The notes: generated by a model from the letters alone, not told the origin. Counted from the stretch's first letter, positions 9,071 through 16,444 are shown. The stretch is DNA of 23,042 nucleotides from JAVBPP01 sp031549535 (GCA_031549535.1 JAVBPP010000041.1:1-23042), one strand, 5' to 3'. Made by a program: numbers and translations.

Positions 9071-9099
9071 TTGTGCGGCTGCATGCAGGGTGCTATACT
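9071..9099 (+). promoter_or_regulatory. sigma-A-type promoter for the 141-aa protein gene
   Basis: TTGTGC (9071-9076) and TATACT (9094-9099) are separated by 17 nt. The TTG start codon of the next gene follows about 30 nt downstream. Confidence 0.6.
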
Positions 9100-9130
9100 G
9101 GAACAACGCAAACGTGGGGGAGTGGTGTAG

Positions 9131-9556
9131 TTGCAGCCGACCAGAAAGATGAACCGTCACCCGAGGAGTTTGGAGCTTGCGTTGGATCCGCCCGTATTGA
9201 GTAAAAAGGGTTGCCATGAGCTGCATATCCGCAACGTGACACTGAACAAAGAATTTAATACGGTGACGCTTACGGGCGAATTGGCGGTGTATTGTGACCA
9301 TGAGATGCCTCTGCTTGCCGTTTCCGGGCAAGACAGCGCCTCCCGCGCGTTCGGCGGCATAGAATGGGGACTTGGGCGAGCAGAGCGTGAATGTCAGGCC
9401 GCGGGGGATGTGGTTGCTTACCGCTATGCGCGTGTGAAATTTTCCTTTGTTTACCGTGATATCCGGGAACTTTCGCATATGCGACTGCGCTATCAATTCC
9501 GCGAGCAGGATACGGCGGTCATCGCCATTGCACTGCCGCCGGAAAAACTTTATTGA
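9131..9556 (+). CDS. hypothetical protein, 141 aa
   Basis: A short gene with a consensus-like promoter and a GGGGGAG site (9116-9122) 8 nt before the TTG start; an ATG 18 nt downstream is the alternative. The protein is predicted soluble and mostly beta (ELHIRNVTL, NTVTLTGEL, RVKFSFVYRD, TAVIAIALPP) with no signal peptide or membrane segment. It has basic residues at the N-terminus (RKMNRHPRSLE). I do not recognise the family. It is divergent from the lipid kinase and 76 nt ahead of the corrinoid protein, which has its own promoter, so a shared function is not implied. A 192-codon antisense frame overlaps it, but the plus-strand frame has the start signals and GC-rich third positions of its neighbours. 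Confidence 0.7.
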   Translation: MQPTRKMNRHPRSLELALDPPVLSKKGCHELHIRNVTLNKEFNTVTLTGELAVYCDHEMPLLAVSGQDSASRAFGGIEWGLGRAERECQAAGDVVAYRYARVKFSFVYRDIRELSHMRLRYQFREQDTAVIAIALPPEKLY

Positions 9557-9562
9557 TTTGGA

Positions 9563-9591
9563 TTGACAGCGGAGTGGAGGCGTGTTAAAAT
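9563..9591 (+). promoter_or_regulatory. sigma-A-type promoter for the corrinoid/UroD operon
   Basis: A perfect -35 TTGACA (9563-9568) and a -10 TAAAAT (9586-9591) are separated by 17 nt, about 40 nt upstream of the ATG at 9633, which has an AAAGGGG ribosome site. The gap is too short for a cobalamin riboswitch. Confidence 0.75.
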
Positions 9592-9632
9592 CGCCTTGAT
9601 ATGGCATAAAAACGGAAAGGGGTCAACATAGT

Positions 9633-10268
9633 ATGAGTATCACCACAGAAATTGCTGAATTACTGCAAAAGGGCAGAGCGAATGACGTGAAAGCGGGCGT
9701 GCAAAAGGCTTTGGAAGAAGGCGTTGCGGCCAAGACCATTCTGGACGAGGGCATGATTAGCGCCATGATGGAGGTCGGCAGAAAATTTAAGGAAAACTTG
9801 ATTTTCGTCCCCGAGGTTCTTATTGCGGCGCGTGCGATGAACGCAGGCCTTGAGATTTTGCGCCCCCGCCTGGTAGAAGCCGGAGTTAAGCCGGTTGGTA
9901 AAGCCATCATCTGCACCGTTAAGGGCGATTTGCACGACATCGGCAAAAACCTCGTCAAAATGATGATGGAAGGCGTCGGCGTGGAGTGCGTTGACTTGGG
10001 CGTGGATATCGGCGGTGAGCAAATTGTAGAGGCTGTGAAGGAAACCGGCGCAACAGTAATTTGCCTTTCCGCACTGCTTACCACAACGATGCTTTCTCAA
10101 AAGGAAATTATTGACGCGCTTGTGGAAGCAGGTCTGCGCGACAAGGTCAAGGTCATGGTCGGCGGTGCCCCTGTTACACAGAGCTATGCAGAAGAAATCG
10201 GTGCGGATGCCTATACGCAGGACGCAGCCTCCGCGGCGGAAACGATTCTTACTTTCTTCAACAACTGA
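9633..10268 (+). CDS. corrinoid (cobalamin-binding) protein of a methyltransferase system
   Basis: A 211-residue protein with the two-part architecture of MtaC/MtbC/MttC-type corrinoid proteins. Residues 1-85 form the helical cap (B12-binding_2 type) and residues about 90-211 form the Rossmann-like B12 domain. The base-off ligand motif DLHDIG is at 99-104, giving His101 as the expected axial ligand to cobalt. SALLTTTM (about 150-158) and VGGAPVT (about 173-179) complete the nucleotide-tail pocket. Such proteins carry a methyl group between a substrate-specific methyltransferase and a second methyltransferase that passes it to an acceptor such as a pterin or thiol. It leads an operon with three UroD/MtaA-like proteins. 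No reductive-activation ATPase gene (RACE/RamA type) lies in the window, so reactivation must be encoded elsewhere. Confidence 0.93.
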   Translation: MSITTEIAELLQKGRANDVKAGVQKALEEGVAAKTILDEGMISAMMEVGRKFKENLIFVPEVLIAARAMNAGLEILRPRLVEAGVKPVGKAIICTVKGDLHDIGKNLVKMMMEGVGVECVDLGVDIGGEQIVEAVKETGATVICLSALLTTTMLSQKEIIDALVEAGLRDKVKVMVGGAPVTQSYAEEIGADAYTQDAASAAETILTFFNN

Positions 10269-10279
10269 GTTACAATATA

Positions 10280-10329
10280 AAAAAACGCTTCACATATTCC
10301 CGCAGGAGAGTATGTGCGGCGTTTTTTAT
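10280..10329 (+). terminator. intrinsic terminator/attenuator hairpin inside the corrinoid operon
   Basis: AAAAAACGC (10280-10288) pairs with GCGTTTTTT (10319-10327), and inside that CACATA (10291-10296) pairs with TATGTG (10311-10316). The T-run makes it terminator-like on the plus strand, and the matching A-run makes it usable on either strand. It lies after the corrinoid gene and ends about 20 nt before the first UroD-family start, so it may set a higher level of corrinoid protein than of the enzymes. Confidence 0.65.
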
Positions 10330-10346
10330 CAATGGGAGGGCGGCGT

Positions 10347-11369
10347 ATGACAGGGCGTGAGCGTGTCCGGTGTATTTTGAACCGGCAGGATGTTGACCGC
10401 AGTGCGTATTGGATTGGGAATCCCCATCCGGAAGCGATGAAGCTTTACAGGCAGCATTTTGGCTGTAAATCCAGCTTTGAGCTGGGGAAGCTTTTGGGCG
10501 ACGACATGGTATGGATTCAGCCGGATTTATATTATGACCCGGACGGAAAACCCATGTGGGATGTGCTGGGCGGCAAGCAACGCACCTCCCTGGGGCAGGA
10601 CGGCGTGTTTGCCGATGCCGAAAGTGTGGATGAAATCGAGGCGTTCCCGAACTGGCCGAAGCCGGAGCATGTCAGTTTTGCGGCCTTTGAGTTGCAATAC
10701 GAAGGGGTTAAGGATTGGGACTTATCGTTGTTTTCCGGTACCTGGACGCATATCTGGCACATTCTGCTGGACTTTTTTGGCATGGAGCACTGCTTTGTAA
10801 AAATGTATACCCATCCGGAGGTTGTCACGGCCGTCATGCGGAAGATGACGGATTTTTACCTGGAAGTCAACCGCCGTTTTTTTGAGGAACACGGGGATAA
10901 GGTGGATGTGTTTTTCTTCGGCAACGATATGGGCAGCCAGCTGGACTGCATGATTAGCCCGGAGATGTTCCGCCTATATATCTTTCCGTTTTACAAGGAG
11001 CTCATTGACCTTGCCAAGAGCTACGGCAAAAAGGTCGCCCTGCATTCCTGCGGCTCGATTGACCGTATTATTCCGGATATGATAGAAATGGGCGTGGATG
11101 TGCTGCACCCCATTCAGGCAAAGGCCGCCAATATGGGAGCAGAGCATTTGCAGGCGCAGTATGGCGGTAAAATTATCTTTTTGGGCGGGGTGGATACGCA
11201 GGAGCTGTTGCCCTTCGGGAGCGAGCAGGATGTGGAGCAAGAGGTGCTGCGCTTGAGAAAAATCTTTGGCAAGCACTATATTTGCTCGCCCAGCCATGAG
11301 GCTTTGTTGCCCAATGTATCTCCGGAAAAACTGAAAGCCATGAGCGGCGCGGCAACGCGTATGCTGTAA
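10347..11369 (+). CDS. uroporphyrinogen decarboxylase-family (UroD/MtaA-like) methyltransferase 1
   Basis: A 340-residue TIM-barrel-type protein of the UroD superfamily. The zinc-ligand pattern used by the cobalamin-dependent branch is present: LHSCGS with His233 and Cys235, and a C-terminal Cys313 in ICSPSHEALLPNV. The segment FLGGVDTQELLPFG is a common UroD-family block. These features, and the neighbouring corrinoid protein, favour methyl transfer over heme synthesis. I chose ATG 10347 because GGGAGGG sits 6 nt before it; a GTG at 10314 would start inside the terminator hairpin. The third UroD-family gene of the operon shares its layout (VDVLHPIQ and VDILNPVQ, LPFG and MPFG), so the two are paralogues. 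Which carries the substrate-specific role is unknown. Confidence 0.85.
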   Translation: MTGRERVRCILNRQDVDRSAYWIGNPHPEAMKLYRQHFGCKSSFELGKLLGDDMVWIQPDLYYDPDGKPMWDVLGGKQRTSLGQDGVFADAESVDEIEAFPNWPKPEHVSFAAFELQYEGVKDWDLSLFSGTWTHIWHILLDFFGMEHCFVKMYTHPEVVTAVMRKMTDFYLEVNRRFFEEHGDKVDVFFFGNDMGSQLDCMISPEMFRLYIFPFYKELIDLAKSYGKKVALHSCGSIDRIIPDMIEMGVDVLHPIQAKAANMGAEHLQAQYGGKIIFLGGVDTQELLPFGSEQDVEQEVLRLRKIFGKHYICSPSHEALLPNVSPEKLKAMSGAATRML

Positions 11370-11389
11370 TCGATAGGGAGGAACTGACT

Positions 11390-12388
11390 ATGAAAGCTAT
11401 CATTCAAACATTACTTGCAAATAAATCTAAAACTGTTCCGGTGCTCTCGTTTCCCTCCACGCAGTTGATGGGCATCACGGTGCAGGAGCTGATTTCCAGC
11501 GCCGAGAACCAGGCGAAGGGAATGAAAGCCATTGCGGAGCGCTGCCCAATCGGCGCATCCTTAAATATGATGGATCTCTCCGTGGAGGCGGAGGCTTTTG
11601 GCTGCCCCATCAAGGTGTCTGACCATGAAAATCCCACCGTCTCCAAGGGCATTGTGAGCAACGAGGCTGAAATCAACGCCCTCAAGGTGCCGGAAATCGG
11701 TGCGGGACGTACGAAGATTTACATCGACGGCGTGAAAAAGGCCAAGGAACGCATTGCAGATATTCCGGTGTTCTGCGGCGTTATCGGTCCCTATTCCCTG
11801 GCCGGCAGGCTCTATGATATGACGGAATTGATGATGAGCTGCTATGACGCGCCCGAGATGGTGCGCACCCTGCTGGAGAAGTGCACCGACTTTATCATCC
11901 GATATATCAAGGCGTTTCAGCTGGTTGGCGCGGACGGCATCGTGCTCGCGGAGCCGGCCGCCGGACTGCTCTCGCCGGATTTGTGCGCGGAGTTTTCCGT
12001 TCCGTATGTCAAGCGCATTGTAGCGGAGACGTCGAACGCGGATTTTGCCTTTGTGTACCACAACTGCGGCAACACCATTCCGCTCATTGAAAGCATTTTA
12101 ACCATTGATGCCGATGCCTATCATTTCGGCAATGCCATTGCCCTGCATGACATGCTGCCGCTGGTACCGCAGGATAAGTTGGTGATGGGCAATGTCAATC
12201 CCGTCAGTTTCCGCAGTGATACTCCGGAGCAGATTCGGGAACAGACCCTTGCAATCCTCGAAAAATGCAGCAAATTCCCCCACTTCACGGTGTCCTCCGG
12301 CTGTGACATTCCGGCGGATGTGAAATGGGAGAATATAGACGCCTATTTTGCAGCGGTGCAGGAGTTTTATCAAAACGCTGAGGCTTGA
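11390..12388 (+). CDS. UroD/MtaA-family methylcobamide methyltransferase 2
   Basis: A 332-residue member of the UroD superfamily, closest in pattern to MtaA/MtbA-type methylcobamide:acceptor methyltransferases. YHNCGN supplies His224 and Cys226, and SSGCDIP supplies Cys305, the three ligands of a thiol-activating zinc. GPYSLAGRLYDMTELMM and an LAEPAAGLLSP segment are typical of this branch. It starts 20 nt after the previous stop with a GGGAGGAAC site. Within the operon it differs from the other two UroD-like proteins, so it is the best candidate for the step from corrinoid to acceptor (thiol or pterin); that division of labour is inference. Confidence 0.87.
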   Translation: MKAIIQTLLANKSKTVPVLSFPSTQLMGITVQELISSAENQAKGMKAIAERCPIGASLNMMDLSVEAEAFGCPIKVSDHENPTVSKGIVSNEAEINALKVPEIGAGRTKIYIDGVKKAKERIADIPVFCGVIGPYSLAGRLYDMTELMMSCYDAPEMVRTLLEKCTDFIIRYIKAFQLVGADGIVLAEPAAGLLSPDLCAEFSVPYVKRIVAETSNADFAFVYHNCGNTIPLIESILTIDADAYHFGNAIALHDMLPLVPQDKLVMGNVNPVSFRSDTPEQIREQTLAILEKCSKFPHFTVSSGCDIPADVKWENIDAYFAAVQEFYQNAEA

Positions 12389-12415
12389 TTTTATTGTGCG
12401 GGGGAGGCGTGGTCT

Positions 12416-13480
12416 ATGAACGATAGGGAAAACGTAACGGGGCTTTTGCGGCGCACCGGCTATGAGCGCATGCCGATTTATTTTAGTATGACGCCCAGTT
12501 TGGAGGCACGCGTGAAAGCCTATTGTAAAGAAAGCGGTTACAAGCTGCCGGAGCAAGCATTTTTTGATATTCCGGGGACACCGCAGAGCAATCCGAAGCC
12601 GGAGGGGTTTTTCAAACAGTTTTTTGATTATCCGTTGGCCCAGGGCACCTCTTTCAGTGCCTATGGTGCGGCGCATGAGCCGGGGAGTGAGGCCTGCCTG
12701 CATATGCGGCGTTATCATTACCCTATGGCGAAGTTTACCACTTTGGCCGAACTAGAGGCCTACCCCTATCCCGAATATGCCAGCGGTGCAACCGAAGCAC
12801 AGGTCGCCGCCGTGCAAATCGCGCATCTGCAAGGGAAGTTTGCCATGGGCAACCTCTGCTGCTCCGTGTGGGAGACCGCCTGGTATGCCCGCAGCATGGA
12901 AGCGCTGATGATGGATATGCTCGCCAATGAGGACTTGGCGGACTATCTCTTAGAGCGTGTTACGCAAAACGCAATTATCCAAACAGAAAACTTTGTCCAA
13001 GCGGGCGTGGATGGCCTGTATTTCGGTGACGATATTGGCATGCAGTCGCAAATTCTCATGAGCGAGGAGCTGTATTGCCGCTTCTTAAAACCGCGCCTTG
13101 CCCGCATTATTTCAGCGGCGCGCGCAATCAAACCGGATGTTTTGGTGATGTATCATAGCTGCGGCTATATTGAGCCGTTTATCCCGCATTTAATTGAAGC
13201 CGGGGTGGACATCCTCAACCCCGTCCAGCCGGAGTGCATGGATTTTGAAACGCTGCATCGGCAATACAGCGATAAGCTCTCTTTCTGCGGCGTGCTGGGC
13301 ACACAAACCCTAATGCCCTTCGGCACCCCGGCGGACATTCGCAGAGAGGTCAGTGAAAAGCTGGACTTCGTGGGGAAACAGGGCGGCCTGCTTGCCTGCC
13401 CAACCCATATTTTGGAACCGGAGGTTCCGGTGGAAAATGTGATAGCGTATATTGAGGCCTGCCTTGCTTACAGGCCATAG
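12416..13480 (+). CDS. uroporphyrinogen decarboxylase-family (UroD-like) methyltransferase 3
   Basis: A 354-residue UroD-superfamily protein and the last gene of the operon. YHSCGY gives His247 and Cys249, and LLACPTHILEPEVP gives Cys328, a complete zinc-ligand set. FGDDIGMQSQ (203-212) corresponds to FGNDMGSQLD in the first UroD-family protein, so both share a pocket motif between the barrel strands. It starts 27 nt after the previous stop, with a GGGGGAGG site. The presence of two paralogues plus one MtaA-type protein suggests two methyl donors, or one donor and an accessory subunit. No heme-biosynthesis neighbour is present. A strong terminator follows at 13515. Confidence 0.85.
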   Translation: MNDRENVTGLLRRTGYERMPIYFSMTPSLEARVKAYCKESGYKLPEQAFFDIPGTPQSNPKPEGFFKQFFDYPLAQGTSFSAYGAAHEPGSEACLHMRRYHYPMAKFTTLAELEAYPYPEYASGATEAQVAAVQIAHLQGKFAMGNLCCSVWETAWYARSMEALMMDMLANEDLADYLLERVTQNAIIQTENFVQAGVDGLYFGDDIGMQSQILMSEELYCRFLKPRLARIISAARAIKPDVLVMYHSCGYIEPFIPHLIEAGVDILNPVQPECMDFETLHRQYSDKLSFCGVLGTQTLMPFGTPADIRREVSEKLDFVGKQGGLLACPTHILEPEVPVENVIAYIEACLAYRP

Positions 13481-13514
13481 CTTGTTATTTCGGCTTGCAT
13501 GAGAATATTGTAAA

Positions 13515-13560
13515 AAAATCTGGGGAAAAGCTTTACTGTATGGCTTTTCCCCAGATTTTA
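13515..13560 (+). terminator. strong intrinsic terminator of the corrinoid operon
   Basis: A perfect 17-bp stem, AAAATCTGGGGAAAAGC (13515-13531) with its complement at 13543-13559, closes an 11-nt loop and ends in TTTTAATTTAAT. The A-run on the other side lets it act on both strands, which suits its place between convergent transcription units. Confidence 0.9.
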
Positions 13561-13570
13561 ATTTAATCTT

Positions 13571-13673
13571 ATACCAATTACCTTTTAGAATACTTGCAAA
13601 ATTCGGTAACGAGCGTTTCATGTATGCGCTCTTGCCAAATTTTGCAGGAAGTATTCTTAATGGTGATTGGTAT
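13571..13673. repeat. 103-bp imperfect hairpin element (MITE-like or repetitive palindrome)
   Basis: A left arm at 13571-13615 pairs with a right arm at 13627-13673, leaving an 11-nt loop. Both outer ends read ATACCAAT inwards, the first 25 positions differ at only three sites, and the inner arm has GCAAAATT and GAGCG blocks separated by small indels. It has no coding capacity. It starts 11 nt after the operon terminator and stops 6 nt before the mannose-6-phosphate isomerase stop codon. It could be a miniature transposable element or a large terminator stem on the isomerase transcript. Confidence 0.75.
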
Positions 13674-13679
13674 TCTGTA

Positions 13680-14750
13680 TTACCTCGGCGGCAGACATTC
13701 CAACAGCGCGAGGTTCTCGCCCTTGATGGTAAACGCCTGCGCACCGGCAGGGATGAACAGGCAGTCGCCCTGTTTTACGGAGCAGTCCCCGATGCTGCCG
13801 CTGCCCGCTATCACAACATAGGCGCAGGCGCTCGGGGGGGTTCGTTGACAATCCTGTTTCATGTCCAGGCGATTCAGTGCGAAGCAGGGGGTACGCTCGT
13901 AGGAAATTAAGCTGGTAAGGGTGTAATCTGCATTATCCTCCGTCAGCTTGGCCTCCAAGCGGAAGGCACGGAGCAGTTCTGCCAATGTCATGCCTTCATA
14001 ATGAAAACAATCAAACATCTTGTCAAAACCCAGCCCCATGTGGCAGAGGAAATCCGGCAGCTTTTCGCCCAGGGTGTTGCATTTTTCCAGGCTGATGGTG
14101 TAATCCGTCGGCTCTTGAATTTCCAGAATAAAGCAGCCCGAACCAATGGCGTGGGGGGTGCCGCCCTCGATGAGATAGACCTCGCCCGCCTTAACCGGGA
14201 TACGGTGCATGAGTTTTTCCATCCCGGCGATATCCTGCTTGTCAAACAGCTCCCGCAGGGTTTCGCGTGGGACATCCTCTTGGAAGCCCATGAGGATATA
14301 GGGCTCCACACCGTTTATGGTGCGCCCGTCCAAAATATACCAGGCCTCGGTTTTGCCATAGTCAGATTGAAACAGGCGTTTTGCCTGGGTTTTGTCCGGA
14401 TGCACTTGTATCGGCAGACGCTCTGCCGAATCCAGGAATTTGCTCAGTACGCCAAAGTTTGTGCCGCGCTTTGCGATGTGTTCGCTGCCCAGATATCCCT
14501 GCGGGTCGGCTTCGATTAAGTCGCGCAGGGCAGTTTTGCCATCCGTGCCGGAGATGATGCTTAACCCCTCATTTTCGGGCTTGTCAGCGCGCTCCGGGTT
14601 GTTTGCCACAACAACGGAGGCCAGCCAATCTTCAGGAAAATAGCCGTCCTTACCGTCTGTGCGGCCGTGAAACTCGTCCAGTAGCTTGCCGCCGAGGTAT
14701 ATGCGCCAAACACGGTTTTCATCCAGTTTTAAGGGTGTCAATTTTGCCAT
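13680..14750 (-). CDS. manA: class I mannose-6-phosphate isomerase
   Basis: A 356-residue cupin-type phosphomannose isomerase that interconverts mannose-6-phosphate and fructose-6-phosphate. Zinc-site residues are visible: Gln115 and His117 in PIQVHPDK, Glu135 in GKTEAWYIL and His200 in EGGTPHAIGSG. The last about 60 residues form a second cupin-like barrel (VKQGDCLFIPAGAQAF). The opening RIYLGGKLLDEF and the EDWLASVV segment follow the family pattern. It lies 46 nt after the GNAT gene on the same strand, with an AAGGAG site 8 nt before its ATG, so both are probably transcribed from the promoter at 15976-16004. The product feeds mannose into glycolysis or supplies mannose-6-phosphate for surface glycans. 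I use manA in the general sense; the orthology is not tested. Confidence 0.88.
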   Translation of the reverse strand: MAKLTPLKLDENRVWRIYLGGKLLDEFHGRTDGKDGYFPEDWLASVVVANNPERADKPENEGLSIISGTDGKTALRDLIEADPQGYLGSEHIAKRGTNFGVLSKFLDSAERLPIQVHPDKTQAKRLFQSDYGKTEAWYILDGRTINGVEPYILMGFQEDVPRETLRELFDKQDIAGMEKLMHRIPVKAGEVYLIEGGTPHAIGSGCFILEIQEPTDYTISLEKCNTLGEKLPDFLCHMGLGFDKMFDCFHYEGMTLAELLRAFRLEAKLTEDNADYTLTSLISYERTPCFALNRLDMKQDCQRTPPSACAYVVIAGSGSIGDCSVKQGDCLFIPAGAQAFTIKGENLALLECLPPR

Positions 14751-14796
14751 AATGTTGCTCCTTATGTATGTATTATTACCGTTTCAAGGCGGCATA

Positions 14797-15939
14797 TTAT
14801 TCGATGCCGCGCACAGGGAAGGCGCGGAAAAAGTCTGCTGCGTTGTTGTGGAACTGCGCACCCTCCACGAAGCGGGCAGTGTTTGCCGTGAAGCCCTCGC
14901 CGGCAAGCAATAGCCGTGCCGCAGCCAGGTTGTTCAGCTCCACATCCGCCTTGCCATCGGCCAGTTTTATTACCTGCGCGGTGCCGTTTTGATATTCTAC
15001 CTCAAACAAGCCGTTATTCTGTTCTATGCTGTCGTGGCTGAGCAGGCGGAACGCGCCGTGCTCCTGAGGGTAAGCATTTTTCTCCAAAACGGCCTGCAGG
15101 TTATAAATTCTGCCGGAGAGCACGCTGCGGGTGGAGAGCTTGGATTTGTCATAGTCTCCCAGCACAACATCAACGGGGGAATGCAGGGGCAAATCCTCAA
15201 ATTCCACAAACTCCGTCTGCCCGTCATGGTTGCGCAAAAAGCCCAGTATGCCCGCGAGGGAGGCCATGTCCTCATACACCAGCTCCTTCACGCGCACTGT
15301 GCGGGCGGAGCGATCCACATTGTAGATGGCGTAGGAATGCGGCTTACTGTCACTTCCATACCACAAATAGGTATATTCGCAGGTGGCAAAAGGCTTTTCT
15401 TGATAGCGCTTGGTATCCTTTCGCCAGAATTTCAAGTGGTGTTGTTTGGCAAAAGCGTTGTATAGCTCCAACAACTCCGCGCTATGCGCGCCCTCGTTGA
15501 GCATGACATCGCAGTTGCGCTCAAAACGCGCTAGGGACGCCATAGGCACGTTTAGATGTTGCAGCTGCTGAATGCGGTCATAGCCAAACTTGCGGTAATA
15601 GCTCCAGGAGAAGGGGTTCAGCGCGCCGATATCCCACGTTTCCTGCGGTGCCATACGCTCCAGCTCATCAAATAGAGTGCGGATATACCCCTTGCGGCGG
15701 TGCTCCGGCAGCGTGATAACCTCGTCTATCATCAGCGTTGTCAGCGAGCTGTCGCAAAACGTGGCCTCGTGCGGCACAAAGGTCAGCTCCGCCATGAGGG
15801 TGCCGTCGTCATCAAACACGCCCAGCTTTGGGTCGTCAGAGAGGGTCTCTTTCTCAATTTCCAGCGGCCAGATAAACGAAATTGCGGAACAACGAAAGTG
15901 TTTTTCCGCCTCATCCGGTCGCAGTAAACGAATTTCCAT
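14797..15939 (-). CDS. Eis-like GNAT family N-acetyltransferase
   Basis: A 380-residue cytoplasmic acetyltransferase of the long (Eis-like) GNAT architecture. The first GNAT fold holds the acetyl-CoA pyrophosphate loop LPEHRRKGYIRTLFDELE at about 78-95. A second GNAT-like half occupies the middle, and the C-terminal about 100 residues have the SCP2-like pattern seen in Eis proteins, ending VRGIE with a free C-terminal carboxylate. Family members acetylate amines of varied substrates, including aminoglycosides; the substrate here is unknown and resistance should not be assumed. I prefer ATG 15939 because AGGAAGG lies 9 nt before it; a GTG at 15945 is only 3 nt from that site. Confidence 0.85.
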   Translation of the reverse strand: MEIRLLRPDEAEKHFRCSAISFIWPLEIEKETLSDDPKLGVFDDDGTLMAELTFVPHEATFCDSSLTTLMIDEVITLPEHRRKGYIRTLFDELERMAPQETWDIGALNPFSWSYYRKFGYDRIQQLQHLNVPMASLARFERNCDVMLNEGAHSAELLELYNAFAKQHHLKFWRKDTKRYQEKPFATCEYTYLWYGSDSKPHSYAIYNVDRSARTVRVKELVYEDMASLAGILGFLRNHDGQTEFVEFEDLPLHSPVDVVLGDYDKSKLSTRSVLSGRIYNLQAVLEKNAYPQEHGAFRLLSHDSIEQNNGLFEVEYQNGTAQVIKLADGKADVELNNLAAARLLLAGEGFTANTARFVEGAQFHNNAADFFRAFPVRGIE

Positions 15940-15975
15940 GGGCACAATCCTTCCTTTTCAAATGTATACCGCTTC

Positions 15976-16004
15976 ATTGTAGCTTGTTCCCATGCCTCTG
16001 TCAA
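15976..16004 (-). promoter_or_regulatory. sigma-A promoter for the GNAT-manA transcript
   Basis: On the minus strand TTGACA (16004-15999) and TACAAT (15981-15976) are separated by 17 nt, about 37 nt before the ATG at 15939. A 12-bp tandem repeat lies immediately upstream of the -35 box. Confidence 0.8.
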
Positions 16005-16016
16005 ACAAAATTTGGG

Positions 16017-16040
16017 CAGAGAGAAACGCAGAGAGAAACG
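16017..16040. repeat. two tandem copies of CAGAGAGAAACG
   Basis: Perfect head-to-tail 12-bp repeats at 16017-16028 and 16029-16040, placed 13 nt upstream of the -35 box of the GNAT promoter. They could be an activator site or simple replication slippage. Confidence 0.8.
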
Positions 16041-16108
16041 CCGTGCCGCATGGGCAAGCCCACAAAAAGACCCCAAAAAGTTTTCCGTATTCCTTTTTCT
16101 TTTTCCCC

Positions 16109-16137
16109 TTGACAAAGCAATTGCCTCGGTGTATACT
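16109..16137 (+). promoter_or_regulatory. sigma-A promoter for the FeoB-associated protein gene
   Basis: TTGACA (16109-16114) and TATACT (16132-16137) separated by 17 nt. The -35 is perfect and the -10 near-perfect; transcription should start at about 16144, inside the palindrome that follows. Confidence 0.85.
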
Positions 16138-16143
16138 GAACAC

Positions 16144-16161
16144 GGTTAGTTGAGACTAACC
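16144..16161. promoter_or_regulatory. DtxR/IdeR-like iron-responsive operator
   Basis: GGTTAGTTGAGACTAACC is a perfect 7-bp inverted repeat around 4 nt. The GGTTAG/CTAACC half-sites match the remembered DtxR/IdeR box core. Its position over the predicted transcription start, and its target gene (iron-transport associated), support metal-dependent repression. Confidence 0.7.
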
Positions 16162-16187
16162 CACAAGTTGACAAGGAGGGTACACCC

Positions 16188-16373
16188 ATGTCTCAAGTCC
16201 TCATCTTTTTCCGTGAAAACCTTGCAACAATTCTAGTTGCCGGGCTTGTGCTGCTTGCCCTTCTGCTTGCGCTGCGCTCTGTGCTGCGCCGCAGGAAGCA
16301 AGGCGGCTGCGCAGGCTGCTCCTCCTGCTCCGATTGTAGCGTCGGCTGTCATTGTCAAGAAGAGCGCGAATAG
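16188..16373 (+). CDS. FeoB-associated Cys-rich membrane protein
   Basis: A 61-residue protein with one membrane helix (about residues 11-30, LATILVAGLVLLALLLALRS), a basic stop-transfer patch RRRK, then a Cys cluster (CAGCSSCSDCSVGCHC) and an acidic tail. This is the layout of the FeoB-associated Cys-rich membrane protein family, usually encoded after feoA/feoB for ferrous iron uptake. Here neither feoA nor feoB is adjacent, so the gene stands alone with its own promoter and operator. An AAGGAGGG site precedes the ATG by 8 nt. The Cys cluster probably binds iron or another metal on the cytoplasmic side; that is inferred. It ends at an intrinsic terminator. Confidence 0.88.
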   Translation: MSQVLIFFRENLATILVAGLVLLALLLALRSVLRRRKQGGCAGCSSCSDCSVGCHCQEERE

Positions 16374-16444
16374 GAGTACGCGCCGTTGCAAAAAGAGCTT
16401 ATATTTTACTATGACATCTTCATATTTCTTGTTCCAATAAACGC

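Noticed and set aside
9029..9607. 192-codon minus-strand frame overlapping the 141-aa gene
   Set aside because: It has no promoter or ribosome site, its composition is basic and irregular as in antisense frames, and the plus-strand frame has clear start signals.
9557..9632. Cobalamin riboswitch ahead of the corrinoid protein gene
   Set aside because: The gap is only 76 nt and is occupied by a promoter and ribosome site. No B12-box-like sequence was seen.
10347..13480. HemE-type heme biosynthesis genes
   Set aside because: Three UroD-family copies with zinc-type His-x-Cys and a later Cys, next to a corrinoid protein and without other heme genes, fit methyl transfer better.
13571..13673. The hairpin as a MITE derived from the IS630 element at the right end
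   Set aside because: Both share the string TACCTTTTA, but at different distances from the ends, and the terminal sequences differ (ATACCAAT against TTACTT).
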